DNA from: Lingula anatina
Taxonomy: Eukaryota; Brachiopoda; Lingulata; Lingulida; Lingulidae
Direction of reading: 5' to 3'
Assembly: GCF_001039355.2 (NCBI RefSeq)
Contig: NW_019773657.1
Location: 15,416 to 65,905, forward strand
DNA: 50,490 nt
Positions 1 through 12,000 of the stretch are shown in pieces. The position numbers were made by a program, and so were the translations under genes. A model generated the notes under the pieces. The model was not told the DNA's origin and searched no databases. It saw only the letters and a list, made by a program, of their open reading frames with translations. Positions within the stretch are counted from its first letter, which is position 1; each line of letters opens with the position of its first letter.

Positions 1-176
1 AGAGAAAGAGAGAGCACGCTCAGTGTATACCCTACAGCTCGTATGCCCAGTGTTTTCGGAGGAGATCTTCTTAACACGATACAGCAGATCGGATTGAACG
101 GTGATTCAGGATACCCATCCTACTTGACACAAGCGAGACACTTGTGATCAATCAAGCATGATACAAATAAACCGAG

Positions 177-392
177 ATGGCTTGTAAATATTCACAATGG
201 GGAGATGCCATTGATGAAAAGTCAACGAAGAAGGCGGGACAAGTTTGTGGACTGCCCCCCCCCCCCCTTTTCTCCTCTTTTTTTTTCTTTTCATTTGGAC
301 TTACAGCTGATGGAGGTCACTTGTTCACCGAAAAAGGCTTACTGCAACCAGTGCACCCTCCCATTTCCCCGGACACGTCTTTAATGATATAA
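177..392 (+). pseudogene. Small plus-strand ORF in the first intron of the off-edge gene, frame altered versus copy 2
   Basis: The ORF begins MACKYSQWGDAIDEKSTKK as in copy 2 (8822) but leaves that frame at a C/T-rich run and stops. If the pyrimidine tract (GTTTGTGG...TTACAG, roughly 240-307) were an intron, the frame would rejoin at LMEVTCSPKKAYCNQC and end soon after. No family recognised; it may be noncoding. Confidence 0.2.
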
Positions 393-1483
393 AGGCCCAG
401 TTCTGAATTGTGTTACTTTGATAAAGAGGATTTTATAAAGGGCATGAACCGACCACACCCTACACGACATTCAAAGAGTGACCCCACCCACCCCACCTCT
501 TTGAAAGTCAAGGTATGAAAGATTTAAAATAATTGATGGAAAAGAAAACAAGACTGCGACTCCCTCTACCAGGGTGGCAAATTATATGGGGAAAAATGAA
601 AAAAAAAAGAGTCAGTAAAATGACCGTTTATTTAACTAAAGACATATCTCTGAATATCCTGTGAAAAGTCAATCTGTGGCCGTGGTAGAGGGTAGTGATT
701 CCATAGGATGTGACAACTGCATATGAGTTGTCTTTTTTCCCGTACAAATGTTGAAAGTACAAAGTACAGTTCGAGGTAAAGTAAACAATATCACCTTGCA
801 TAGCGCTAGCCTGTCAGCATTATTGAATTAGATACCTGAGACTTGGACAGAGGAGGGGGGGGGCACTCTGAAATTCCAACACACAAATTAATGTAAGGAA
901 AAAAAACAAATAAAAATTATAAACTAAGTCCGTTCGTACCATGTTCTTTACTATCAGCCAAAGTCTGAAATCTGTGGCGTTAACACTGGCTCTGCGCCAA
1001 ACACCCGGTGTGACAGGAATGGAAGTCCACTAGGATCCGTAGTCGGTTTCCAGTTACTTTGTACGGGTGACATTCGTCCCATATACCAGCCCCAATACTC
1101 CGACTAAGACTAACCTGTACTAATCGTATGTGACCCCGGACTTCCATTCCTACATGTAGGACTACCATTGTCTTCACACCGTACCAGTACATGTAGAATT
1201 TCAGTAAAACTTTGTTCGGCCACTGGTCACTGCTATGGTTCATTTGATGCTCTGACTGTCCCGAAGAGTCTGACGAGCCAGTAGAGTTGAAATAATTTGG
1301 TACAGGCTGATATTATTCTATCGATAACGCATTTTTCAAGTCACACATTGGACCTTTGATAAAGGCCCAAAGACCCGGCAAATGTTCAACGAATGTCGTA
1401 TCTTCATTACTAATAATATCGTCGCCTACATGGTTTTTGTATTATTTTCAAGAATATCGTCGACATTATTATAAATTACTTAC

Positions 1484-1590
1484 TGTTGTTTTTTCCCTTC
1501 CTCTATCTTTACCACCTGTGTTGTTTGGTTTCAGTTTCACGTCCCTACCTGGGACTTTCCAGTCATGTGATCACTATGTGACGTCACGTC
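1484..1590 (-). promoter_or_regulatory. Promoter and first-exon donor of a third macro gene off the left edge: ISRE + kappaB + CRE
   Basis: On the minus strand, in order toward the gene: CRE TGACGTCA (1579-1586, perfect palindrome), NF-kappaB site GGGACTTTCC (1551-1560 on plus, matches GGGRNYYYCC exactly), ISRE/IRF element GAAACTGAAA (1529-1538, matches GAAANNGAAA exactly), then a strong donor ACA|GTAAGT with the exon edge at 1484. The first exon is probably about 40 nt and noncoding; the transcription start is not determined. The coding exons expected for this copy would lie left of position 1. Confidence 0.6.
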
Positions 1591-1639
1591 AGAGGTCGCG
1601 ATGGGTCGTGCTTATTTGATCGTTTTACTATTTCACAAT

Positions 1640-3229
1640 GCATATATTTACTTTTTGACATTAGGCAAAAAGAAACGATAAATTGTTTTTTTTATTTAAT
1701 CATCTGTAAAACTCGTTTTTTAAGACTAAAACTTATCGATGTTTTATATTTAAAATATTGAGCCACGAAACATACACAAGACACATGCAAAAGTATACTG
1801 CCGAATGGCCAAATTGAGAAAGCAGGGCTTGAGAAATATGTTAGATATGTCGGATATATTCCGAATAGATCTGAATTAAGTACTGTCCCTCCATGAAAAT
1901 TTTTAACATTATGTTTTGCTTTTTATTTCTAAGATCATGCTTAGCATTGTTCAGTTCACCAAAAAAAAAAAAAAATCCCTAGACTTGTAAAAAAAATTGA
2001 TGGAGTTGCTTCTGCAATTGGCTCTCTTTATGGTTTTACTTATAATTATGTAACGTAGGTAAAAGTGTGCAATTTGAGTAGTTACAATTTGAAAATATCG
2101 CAGAATAGTGCAGCATTGGATCCACCTAAAAAAAGGGATTTAGAAATAAGGCGCCCCCTCCCTGAATCCGCCATTGCAGTACTTGTAATACATGTAATAA
2201 GATTCAATACACTCGGGGTTTATGTCAGTAGCGGTTCTGCTTTCTTCTTCTGCTGTGACGTTCACTTCTATTCAAACATATCACAAAAATGTTGCATATA
2301 AAAAGACTGAGCTATAAACTCAATTCAATTTATTTCTGTACCGGTACATATGTTCAAAGATTAACAAGACTTTATGCTATATAACATAATAATATTATTA
2401 CATAGAATGTGAATGAGGAAATATATCTTTGTAAAATGGACAGATGTACTTCTTAGATTTGACAGAAACAAATTACATGCTCTTCCGTCTGAACATCAGT
2501 TCCACATGTACACAGTCTCATATTTCTGGGGCGGCGTGACCATCTCCCCGTTTCAATACGGTTTCAAAACTATGAGCACTTAGCCGTAATCGAGAACAGG
2601 CTATCCTGTCCCGTTCCCTGAGACTGTATGATAAACAAATACCGTGTATAGACAATTTAGGATTAATCTTAAAGTATGTAACAATGGTGGCGTAATTGCA
2701 TTTCACATGGACGTTTGTTGTACCGCGTGAAGTATAACTAAACTACAAGATATAACTATTCTAAAAATTTTCAATACAGTTTTATATAACAAATCCACAT
2801 TCGTGATTTTCGAATAAGTTGAAACCTACTTGTATTATTTCACACAAGACTATCAACAATAAATATGTTTTTATGTATAATGTGAATTATAGGCCTACAA
2901 ATATTGCAGAATTTAATTAGAGATTGCCTTACGATTAATAGCATAGCGAAATTACTTTATTCACCCATACAAATAAATTTAAAAAAGTACTGTGAAGGAT
3001 AAATATACAGGGACCTTATCAAATTGTTTGCAGACGCAAAGGTGATTTTAGAGAGGGCTATTTCTAGCTTCTTTAGCTTCATCAACGTATCAAGGCCATT
3101 GACTAATGTAGGCCTACGTGGTAGAGAGATGAAGGCCTACTTTATTAATTTCGTCACAACAGCGACCTGTAGGACTTAAAGCCCACCTGCTTTCTAATCA
3201 ATCAATTCACAGTGACTGTGTAGCATGCC
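1640..3229. other. Intergenic DNA between gene A 3' end and the leftmost promoter
   Basis: AT-rich, with short poly-A and poly-T runs, collinear with 10190-12000. Apart from the candidate AATAAA at 3141 I see no exon or RNA gene. Short ORFs here are not conserved in frame with copy 2. Confidence 0.6.
3141..3146 (-). other. Candidate polyadenylation signal of gene A
   Basis: AATAAA on the minus strand about 84 nt beyond the TAA at 3230-3232. The matching hexamer in copy 2 is at 11734-11739. Confidence 0.5.
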
Positions 3230-6200
3230 TTAATTATTTTGTGGCTTTTTCCGATTATTTTCATTGGCCAGGTGTACACTATACCAAGACCTCGTGCTTT
3301 CAGTAAAAGAAGAAACTAAAATTTTTCCATCAGATGAAGTGAACATGGAAAGATCACCTAGTGCTACTGCGACATTTTTTTCCTCCTGATTGCCTGCACC
3401 TTCAATTTCTGGGTCAGACAAGCCATGCAGAGAAGAAACAGAGGAAACAGTGGCTGTGGATTCCTTGGAGGTGGATTTCTTGGAGGAAGCCTGCGACTCC
3501 TCTGTGACGTTATCGTCTGACGTCACGTTGTCGTCACCACGCATGCTCCCCGTGAGCACTGAGGCTAAAGTGATTCTGCGATGTTCTCGGCTGCTCTCGG
3601 TCAGGTATGGAATAGACATACCTCCTTCCTCGCGGAAACCGAAACTCGCATGACGACCGCCTTCTGAAAAAGTGAATGTTTAAGTTTCAATCTATATCGT
3701 AAGTCTAGTCCTTAATACGTCTTAATACCAGGATTGTCTTATTTGTTGGATCATACATGTACCAATAAATAAATAAATAAATAATATTTAAAAAAAATAA
3801 TAATACACCCAATAATTTTGCTTGGACGACCGGCTTCTGTAAAACTGAATGTTGTTTTAATGTTTATCGTAAGTTCTTAATACCAGCATTGTCTCACCTG
3901 TTAGATCCTTCCTGCCCATATGAAATGCATCCAATAATTTTGCAAATTTGAATCATTTATTGCACTTTGTGTATGTTTTCATTTGTTGCTTAGCTCGCAA
4001 ATTGTATTTAATATATAAAACTATAATTTCATTCCGTTTTATTTAACTGAACAGATTAATTAAGAAATAAATTAATACATCCCCCGGGGATTAATACTAT
4101 TGCCTCTGACCTGGGCGTCTCAAGCGTGGTCTAGGCTGATTGAAAGCCGTCACGTATGGCTCTGGCGCAAGTTCCACATCTCTTGGCACTGGAAATGTTT
4201 GTAAGGGAATAGGTTGAGGCAGCCGTTCGATCTGAAAACGAGATGTACGTGGCTTCATTTTATGAGCGTTTACAATGTACATGCAAGAGGAGGCTTACTT
4301 TCTGAGGCAGAACGTCTGCTATGGCTCCATTCCTTAACAAAATTGGAAAAAATATTGATCTAGGGCCGTCGAAGCCACTGCAAAGTGCCCCTCAAATAAT
4401 GCTTTAAAACCTTGTATACCGCTTTTTTTATATCACAGTTTTGTAATTTTTAACATACACATTCCGACATGTCTCATGCGTTATTTTATAATATTGATTA
4501 ATCTTAAAAATTTGGTACAGTTAGTGTTTAGTAGCTTTTACAAGCACCTGTATTTTGTTTACATGAAATGCTCTTTATAGTAATTTATTTCGAATCTGCA
4601 TATTTTGCGGGAGAATCTATATGAAATAACAGTTCTGACACTCTTACTCTTTCAATTTGTCTTCCTCGGAACTCTCGGCTCTGGGAAATTGATATATACT
4701 CTGGGTCCTGAGGTTGGAGAGGAACACATTCCGCTGTAAAGATACATACATACATGTAGTCTAAGCAATCAGGGTTTAGTCATAGCATATTATATATAAA
4801 TGCATGTATACCAGTGGCAAATCTAGAGGCAGATTAGGGGGTCCTGACCCCACTTCGACTTCTGATAAAAAACGCACCAAAAAAATCTAGCTGAATATTG
4901 TTCTAAACCGTACAAAATGGCACTATTTTCCCTCCAAATCACCACTGTTTTTCAAGGGCCCTCGAGCGTGCCCCAAACCTGACGACAAGGAGGCCTGTCA
5001 TTCCCTAAAAATCCGCCCCCCCCCTTTCAAAAAATTTTGAATCTGCCCCTGTATACCATGCTATATAGGCCCTTCTCAGGCGCTGCGGTAAATTTTAACC
5101 GGACCAGTCCTCTTTGAGAGTTCTAGGAATTTAAATTGTTTAGTGAATAACTGTCAAGATTAAAAGTATAGCTCATTTTAAAATCCCCAATAATTTGTTA
5201 ACTTACAAACTAACAAAACCAAAATCACAAGCAACCCCCCCTGGAGATGACAATAATGAGGTAAGCGCAATGAGCTGTTACCAGTTGTCCCTGTGGGAAA
5301 TTCAACAGAACCGGTCTTTTTTAGGGTTCTAAAAAGTCGCTAAACCTTCAAAATTGAAATGAAATTCTTATCACAATTTTTCAATGATTTTTTACGTCAG
5401 GTTGTTACATGTAACTAAATCAACAACAGTGCAACAAACGCAAAACCAAAAGCTCCCTGGCGATGGCATTTTAATCATTAAAATGAGTCAAGGTAAATGC
5501 AGTACGTCTTAAGAAGTTGTTTTAACTCACCCATGTTGAAGCTGTCCAGGAGCCTCTCTTGCACCAGCACTATAGTAATCCGATGAAGAGTTGTACACCC
5601 GCCCTGTAAGACGAACTCTGCTATTGCCTCCAACATCCCCTTGCCTACCGCCTGGGGGTCCTTCTTGGCCGCTCCTGTACAAAGGCAAACGGAGATTTCA
5701 GAAAATACAATTTTGTGTTAACAATAATCTAAGAACCTACACTGTACTACAGTAATTGAAAATATTATGTTGGTTACTTCATTCTACATCTTTATTTCAC
5801 GAATTAGACTGAGTGCATTTTATAGTTTACATTCTAAGATGACATTCAAACTCGCTAGAACTATGACTTAGTTGGTATATATGTAATTCATCAGAAATGT
5901 GAAAAAACATAGAATATAATTATTAAAATGTGAATGCTGAAAAAGAGCATTTACACTGCCTGTTCAATCTGCCCAACCCAGTGCTTTTTACCTGTGCCAA
6001 ATGCGGGCATTGCAATAGATTGGGCTTCAAGGCGATTCGCTTCTTGCAACACTCTTTTCGTTTTCTCCTTCCACGTGCCATTTGAATGAATATCCAGGTG
6101 GATCACGTGTTTACAGTTCAGGTCACCGGGGTCACTGACCGCCAGGCCGTTGCTCCCTGTCCGTCCTGTCGTGAATGCACATAAAATGGGCACAATTGAA

Positions 6201-8440
6201 ATGGCAATTCAACTATTTCTTGCGTGTATTAGAAATGTATTAACAAACTGAACATTACCTAATAAAACCGAAAAAATAGGATGAAATATCAAAAGCCGAT
6301 TTGTTTTGCCAGGGTACTATTGCTTAAAAGCGCGGCGAGGGACCGCAGTGTTAAAGAGCGTATTCTAAGCACGTGATAAACTAAAATAAACAATGTGAGA
6401 ATGTGTATTACATATTATGAGGAATTAATTAAGATAGTTTCTCTGTCAAAGTTGGCTTTAAAAATAGAGAGTGGTAAAATTCAAGGGAGCGCGTGCTCTA
6501 TAAATGTAATAAATAATACACCAATAACCGCCGTGCAGAAGTGTACAAGCACATTCAGAACAGCGGAATAACAGAACTAAAAAGCTTGCCGCTTAATTCC
6601 CGATTAGACACTGAATAAATTCTCCGCGAGGATTACGCAACAAGCATTCAAGAACAGACATTAGCCAAGGTTTCAAAAAAAAAAAAAAAAAAAGAAAAAT
6701 AATAATAATAATTATAATAAATCTGAAAATTTATAAATCTGAACATTTATCTCCTCCAGATTTTATTGCAGATCTTGACGAACCTCAAGAATTGAAATAA
6801 AAATACGCGGAATTCCGAGTTTCCGCGGAAAAAAGCTCATCTCTGCAAGTGGGTCGGCCATATTTGAACGGCGGATCTGTTAGTCCGCTGTTCTGAATGC
6901 ACTCGAATATGAGAAATGATTAGTAACAATGTATATATTATGACAAATGATTAGTAACAATGTATATATTATGACAAATGATAAATAAAGATATCTTCTC
7001 TGTTAAGGTTGGCTTTAGAAAACATTTTATAATTCGAGTGTTAATACCTACCAACGCGTTTTCTAGATTCTTCATAACCCCTTCCCCCGACTCTAGCAAG
7101 GTCATTGGCTAGCTTAGCTGAAAACAAACAAATGGCATACGTTTTGAATTATGTAACATACGTGATACTTTTTACCTATTGCGTGGCACTCGTTAGCCAT
7201 ACAGACGGTGTCCATGGGCACTTTGACAGATAGACACCCCTACACTTGGCGCAGCCAATTTATTAACCTCTCTCTCTCTCTCTCTTGCTCGTTCGCTCGC
7301 TCTTATTCCCTAGAGTAGGGGTCAAGTTGTGAAGGCGAGGACTCCCTCCCAGGGGTGGATTCAGGATTATTTCAAGGGGGTCCGGAACGTGTTTTGGAGA
7401 GCAAACAGAGCCCTTTTGTACGGTTTAGAACAATAATTTAGTTAGTCAAAACTTTCAAGAGGGGAATATCGGTGCGATATATTTTTCAGAAACCGAAGGA
7501 CGGCCCTGACGCCCCCCCCTCAAAATCCGCCACTGCTCTCCCCTGCCGTTACTTACATGACATGATCCTACAAATGTATCGGTACTAACTACACCTGAGA
7601 TACCTCGATGGGGTCGCTAGTAGTCTCTTACTAAATTCTTTAATCGATTTTGTAGGCTAAAACCCTACAAGAGGCCCCCAAGATATCAGATGGGACATTT
7701 GATCAAGATTAGAACGAACGACGTCCTCTGCGACCTTTAATTTTATCTGATATGGACCGATCTTATTTTATCAACATTTTCACCCCATTTCCATAGATTT
7801 TTAGATCGAGCTATCCCTGTGGGGAGTCTCACTACATTACTGTCAGCTTGGCCGGCTTAAGCGTCTGTCCCGCCTACTAAAAGCTGTAAGGGGGTAATTA
7901 ACTATGGTGCGCGCTCGTCTGACTACAATTTAGCGTGAACCACAAGGAAGTTAGGTCGATCTAAATTTTGATCCCTGGATCGATCTAAATCTTTGGAAAT
8001 ACACCCTTTGACAGTGATCTAGTGCTGGATATCACCCATAGTTGGGCATGGTTCACAGCAAAAAAAAAAAATGGGAAAGCGGGTTCATGATTTTGGTTTT
8101 ATTGACACCATATCCTCGGGGGGGGGGGGGGGGTACTTTTTGATGTATGGGTCAACATGGGTTAAATATATGTGAATATCTAGTGAAAAATTTCTCTCCG
8201 CAGCCGCGGAGGAGGGTGCACTTCTACACTTATATCTAAGAATATCTAGATAAAATCGCTCTGGCTTTGATAAAGGGCCAATCTAGCTCTGCCCTGTATA
8301 CCTCCCGTTAAGTTGGACTTGCAGCTATTGCAGTAAACATCGGCGTTCACTTCTGTCATGCTCTTCAGCACCACTTCGATGTCTGTAGTATTCAGTATCT
8401 GCTGCTGGTGGGCCGGGACGCTGGAGGCCGCTCCCCCCAT
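3230..8440 (-). CDS. Macro-domain protein, gene A (7 coding exons, 387 aa)
   Basis: Coding exons, in order on the minus strand: 8302-8440, 7052-7117, 5992-6165, 5531-5674, 4648-4733, 4111-4231, 3230-3663. All have GT..AG borders (the 4111 donor is a weak GTCAGA) and phases agree, giving 387 codons plus stop. Residues about 15-175 form a macro domain (ADP-ribose binding) of the PARP9/14 type: strand ADVYCNS (N38), helix with LARVGG, KHVIHLDIH, and the diphosphate loop PAFGTG (122-127). The second Asn of the NAAN motif of MacroD hydrolases is Lys41, so binding without hydrolysis is more likely. The tail holds a Pro-rich stretch (exon 6) and a Ser/Thr/acidic stretch with a repeated DDNVT (exon 7). 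The start ATG follows the acceptor directly, so a noncoding first exon near 10074 is inferred. No PARP catalytic domain is seen. Confidence 0.85.
4812..5051. mobile_element. Non-autonomous hAT-like element, copy 1 intron
   Basis: Starts CAGTGGCAAATCTAGAGG and ends AATCTGCCCCTG, a degenerate form of the ends CAGTGGCGGATCCAGG seen elsewhere in the window, with internal poly-C and a CGTACAAAATGGC motif shared with copies at 7350, 30845 and 41335. It is flanked by the direct repeat TGTATACC, which overlaps the element ends. Copy 2 keeps only its first bases (about 14919) next to a deletion. Confidence 0.6.
7350..7535. mobile_element. Non-autonomous hAT-like element in gene A intron 1 (coding part)
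   Basis: Ends CAGGGGTGGATTCAGG and AAATCCGCCACTG are inverted. Flanks CTCCCTCC and CTCTCCCC match at 6 of 8 positions, as expected for an old 8-bp target duplication. Copy 2 has the uninterrupted site near 17020 (ACTCCCCCTG). The hAT assignment is by end sequence and duplication length only. Confidence 0.6.
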
Positions 8441-8623
8441 CTGAAATAATTAATACAGCAATTTCAAAACAAGTTTTTTGCCTGAAAATGTGGACCTTTT
8501 CGACTTCTATGTAAACCCAATTTTGAACTGGTATACAAACAATATCAAAGATTGTCTCTTCAAGCCAAAAAGTAGGTATTTTCGGACATCCCGAACTATT
8601 TTTCTCTCTACCTCTCTAGTGGT

Positions 8624-8625
<2 letters not shown>

Positions 8626-8666
<41 letters not shown>

Positions 8667-8668
8667 CA
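8626..8668. repeat. (GA)n microsatellite at the junction between duplication copies
   Basis: GA/AGAAAG tract at the boundary of copies 1 and 2. The window start (1-20) carries the same kind of tract at the equivalent place. Confidence 0.85.
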
Positions 8669-8821
8669 CGCTTAATGCATACCCTCCAGCTCGTATGCCT
8701 AGTGTTTTCGGAGGAGATCTTTACACGATACAGCAGCAAGGATTGAACGGTGATTCTGGATACCCATCCTACTTGACACAAACGAGACACTTGTGATCAA
8801 GCATGATACTATAAAGCCGAG

Positions 8822-9130
8822 ATGGCTTGTAAATATTCACAATGGGGAGATGCCATTGATGAAAAGTCAACGAAGAAGGCGAGACACGTTTGTGGGCCGC
8901 CCCCCTTTTCTCCACTTTTTTCTTTTCCTTTGGACCTTCAGCTGATGAAGGTCACTTGTTCACCGAAAAAGGCTTTCTGCAACCAGTGCACCCTCCCATT
9001 TCCCCAGACACGTCTTCAAAGGCCCAGCTCTGAATTGTGTTACTTTGATAAAGAGGATTTTATAAAGGGCATGAACCGACCCCGTCCACCCCACCTCTTT
9101 GAAAGTCAAGGTATGAGAGATTTTAAATAA
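8822..9130 (+). CDS. Candidate small ORF (102 aa) nested antisense in intron 1 of gene A
   Basis: Open frame from ATG (context GAGATGG) with a CTATAAAG box about 10 bp upstream. It contains a CNQC pair and a hydrophilic C-terminal part (SSELCYFDKEDFIKGMNRP). A GT..CAG pyrimidine-rich stretch inside it could be a mini-intron of about 65 nt that keeps frame in both copies. I recognise no family. The DNA is similar along the whole duplication, so similarity to copy 1 is not evidence of selection. Confidence 0.25.
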   Translation: MACKYSQWGDAIDEKSTKKARHVCGPPPFSPLFSFPLDLQLMKVTCSPKKAFCNQCTLPFPQTRLQRPSSELCYFDKEDFIKGMNRPRPPHLFESQGMRDFK

Positions 9131-10073
9131 TTGATGGAAAAGAAAACAAGGCTGCGACTCCCTCTACCAGGGTGGCAGATTATATGGGGAAAATGAAAAA
9201 AAAAAACAGACTTAGTAAAATGTCCATTTATTTAACTAAAGACATATCTCTGAATATCCTGTGAAAAGTCAATCTGTGGCCCTGGTAGAGGGTAGTGATT
9301 CCATAGGATGTGACAACTGCATATGAGTCTTTTTTTTCGTACAAATGTTGAAAGTACAAAGTACAGCCCGAGGTTAAGTAAACAATACCATCTTGCATAG
9401 CGCTAGCCTGTCAGCATTATTGAATTAAATACCTGAGACTTAGACAGAGGGGAGGGGGACTCTGAAATTCCAACACACAAATTAATGTAAGGAAAAAACA
9501 AATGAAAATTATAAACTAGGTCCGTTTGAACCGTGTGCTTTACTATCGAACAAAGTCTGCAGCGAAATCTGTGGCGTTAACACTGGCTCTGCGCCAAACA
9601 CCCGGTTTGACAGGAATGGAAGTCCACTAAGATCCGTAGTCCGTTTCCCATTACTTTGTACGGGTGACATTCGTCTCATATACCAGCCCCAATACTCCGA
9701 CTAAGACTAACCTGTACTAATCATATGTGACCCCGGACTTCCATCCCTAGGACTACCATTGTCTTCACACCGTACCAGTACATGTAGAATTTCAGTAAAA
9801 CTTTGTTCGGTTACTAGTCACTGCTATGGTTCAGTTGATGCTCTGACTGTCCCGAAGAGTCTGACGAGCCAGTAGAGTTGTAATAATTTGGTACAGGTTG
9901 ATATTATTCTATCGATAACGCATTTTTCAAGTCACACATTGAACCTTTGATAAAGTCCCAAAGACCCGGCACATGGCCAACAAATGTCAATTTACGTTAC
10001 TTTTAATATCATCGCCTACATGGCTTTTGTATGATTTTCAAGAATATCGCCGACATTATTATAAATTACTTAC

Positions 10074-10180
10074 TGTTGTTTTTTCCCTTCCTCGATCTTT
10101 ACCACCTGTGTTGTTTGGTTTCAGTTTCACGTCCCTACCTGGGACTTTCCAGTCATGTGATCACTATGTGACGTCACGTC
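10074..10180 (-). promoter_or_regulatory. Promoter and first-exon donor of gene A: ISRE + kappaB + CRE
   Basis: Same arrangement as at 1484-1590: CRE TGACGTCA at 10169-10176, kappaB GGGACTTTCC at 10141-10150, ISRE GAAACTGAAA (minus) at 10119-10128, donor ACA|GTAAGT with exon edge at 10074. An intron from here to the acceptor at 8441 (TTTCAG|ATG) would be about 1.6 kb. Motif sequences and spacing are identical to copy 1. Confidence 0.62.
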
Positions 10181-11733
10181 AGAGGTCGCGATGGGTCGTG
10201 CCTATTTGATCGTTTTACTATTTCACAATGCACATATTTACTTTTTAACATTAGGCAAAAAGAAACGATAAATTGTTTTTTTTTATTTAATCATCTGTAA
10301 AACTTGTTTTTTAAGACTGAAACTTATTGATGTTTTATATTTTAAATGTTGAGCCACGAAACATACACAAGACACATGCAAAAGTATACTGCCGAATGGC
10401 CAAATTGAGAAAGCAGGGCTTGAGAAATATTTCAATATGTCGGATATATTCCGAATAGATCTGAATTAAGCGCTGTCCCTCCATGAAAAATTTTAACATT
10501 ATGTTTTGCTTCTTACTTCTAAGATCATGTTTAGCATTGTTCAGTTCACCAAAAATAATTCCTAGACTTGTAAAAAAAATTGATGGAGTTGCTTGTGCAC
10601 TTGGCTCTTTTTATGGTCTTACTTATAATTATGTAACGCAGGTGGAACTGTGCAATTTGAGTAGTTACAATCTGAAAATATTGCAGAATAGTGCAGCATT
10701 GGATACACCTAAAAAAGGGGGTTGGAAATAAGGCGCTCCCTCCCTGAATCCGCCATTGCAGTACGTGTAATACATGTAGTAAGATTCAATAAACTCGGGG
10801 TTTATGTCAGTAGCGGTTCTGCTTTCTTCTTCTGCTGTGACGTTCACTTCTATTCAAACATATCACAAAAATGGTGCATACAAAATGACTCAGCTATAAA
10901 CTCAATTCAATTTATTTCTGTACCGGTACATATGTTCAAAGATTAACATGACTTTATGCAATATGAAATAATAATTATACAGTATGTGCATGAGGAAATA
11001 TATATCTTTATAAAAGGGAAAGATGTACTATTTGGATTACAAATAAAATATTCTAACTAAATGGCGAGATACGCCTGCTTGGTGTGTTTACTGCAAATTT
11101 ATCAAAAACACAATTTATGCAGCATACATTAACAATTATAAGTACCATAATATAGATCAACTAAAATATACAAGAAATATGCTAGGAGTCACCAAGAAGA
11201 GCAGTCACTTCACTTCTTTTCCTTTATGAATTTATTATAAAAATAGTAAAGGGAGACGGAGACTTCATTTTCTTTGTACTTTTGCTTTTGTCTTATCACT
11301 GTTAAACACTTTGTATGATTTACTTTCTGGTAACCTTGTATCAGCTTTTAGGGACACTTTAGTTAAGATATAAACAGTTTTATATAACAAATCCACATTC
11401 GTCATTTCCGAATAAGTTGAAAGTTAGGCCTACTGGTATTATTTCACACAAGACTATCAACAATAAATGTTTTTATGTATAATGCGAATTATACAAATAT
11501 AACAGAACTTAATCAGAGATAGTCTTACGATTAATAGTATAGCTAAACTATTCTATTCACCCATACACATAAAATTAAAAAATTCACGTAAAGGTGAAAT
11601 ATACAGAGACCTTATAAAATTCTTTTTACAAGTCTTTTGCATTCTGATAGCCTTGTTTGCTGACGGTGATTTTACATATTTCTAGTATCTTCAACTTTAT
11701 CAACCTATCAAGGTCACTGGTGGGCAGATATGC

Positions 11734-11739
11734 TTTATT
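11734..11739 (-). other. Candidate polyadenylation signal of gene B
   Basis: AATAAA on the minus strand, equivalent to 3141-3146 of copy 1. A transposon (11761-11924) lies between the gene B stop codon and this signal, so the 3' UTR of gene B would carry that element. Confidence 0.45.
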
Positions 11740-11760
11740 AATTTCGCCACAACATCCACC

Positions 11761-11924
11761 CAGGCCCGTAGCCAGGGGGGGTTCGAAAGAACCGCCCCTT
11801 TTGCTGGGAAAAGGTCCACTCTGGGTAGAATTTGATCTAGGTACATGAATTTTTCATGGGAAAAGGTCCACTTTTTTAGAAAACGACCCCCCCCCCCTTT
11901 TTGAAATTGCTGGCTACAGGCCTG
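11761..11924. mobile_element. Small element with CAGGCCYGTAGCCAG inverted ends, in gene B 3' UTR
   Basis: Starts CAGGCCCGTAGCCAGG and ends CTGGCTACAGGCCTG. Contains GTTCGAAAGAACCGCCCC and a poly-C run. Absent from the equivalent place in copy 1 (about 3165). A relative of the same family is at 24050-24214. Confidence 0.65.
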
Positions 11925-12000
11925 TCAACCTGTATGACTTTAAACTCCCCTGCTCTCTACACACGGTCAAATCAAAGTAGGCCTAATTGTGTAGCAGGCC

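Larger units (their letters stand above)
1..8510. repeat. Tandem segmental duplication, copy 1 (left-truncated)
   Basis: This stretch is collinear with 8640-17900. Matching landmarks are the GA-rich start (1 and 8650), the ATGGCTTGTAAATATT block (177 and 8822), the promoter motif block (about 1530-1590 and 10119-10180), the last exon of the macro gene (3230 and 12001) and its first coding exon (8302-8440 and 17711-17849). It holds the 5' region of a gene off the left edge, then all coding exons of gene A. The window starts inside the unit, so its left boundary is not seen. Confidence 0.93.
10190..12000. other. Intergenic DNA between gene B 3' end and gene A promoter
   Basis: Copy-2 equivalent of 1640-3229, with about 300 bp of extra sequence near 11030-11340 not obvious in copy 1, plus the element at 11761-11924. 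No gene seen. Confidence 0.6.

Noticed and set aside
4290-4325. Possible microexon (CTCAG|AAA|GTAAG) between exons 5 and 6 of genes A and B
   Set aside because: Direct joining of exon 5 to exon 6 keeps phase and gives a full ORF, so no microexon is needed.
11770-11800. GGTTCGAAAGAACC, resembling a tRNA T-arm
   Set aside because: It is part of a transposon palindrome; no acceptor stem or anticodon arm can be formed around it.
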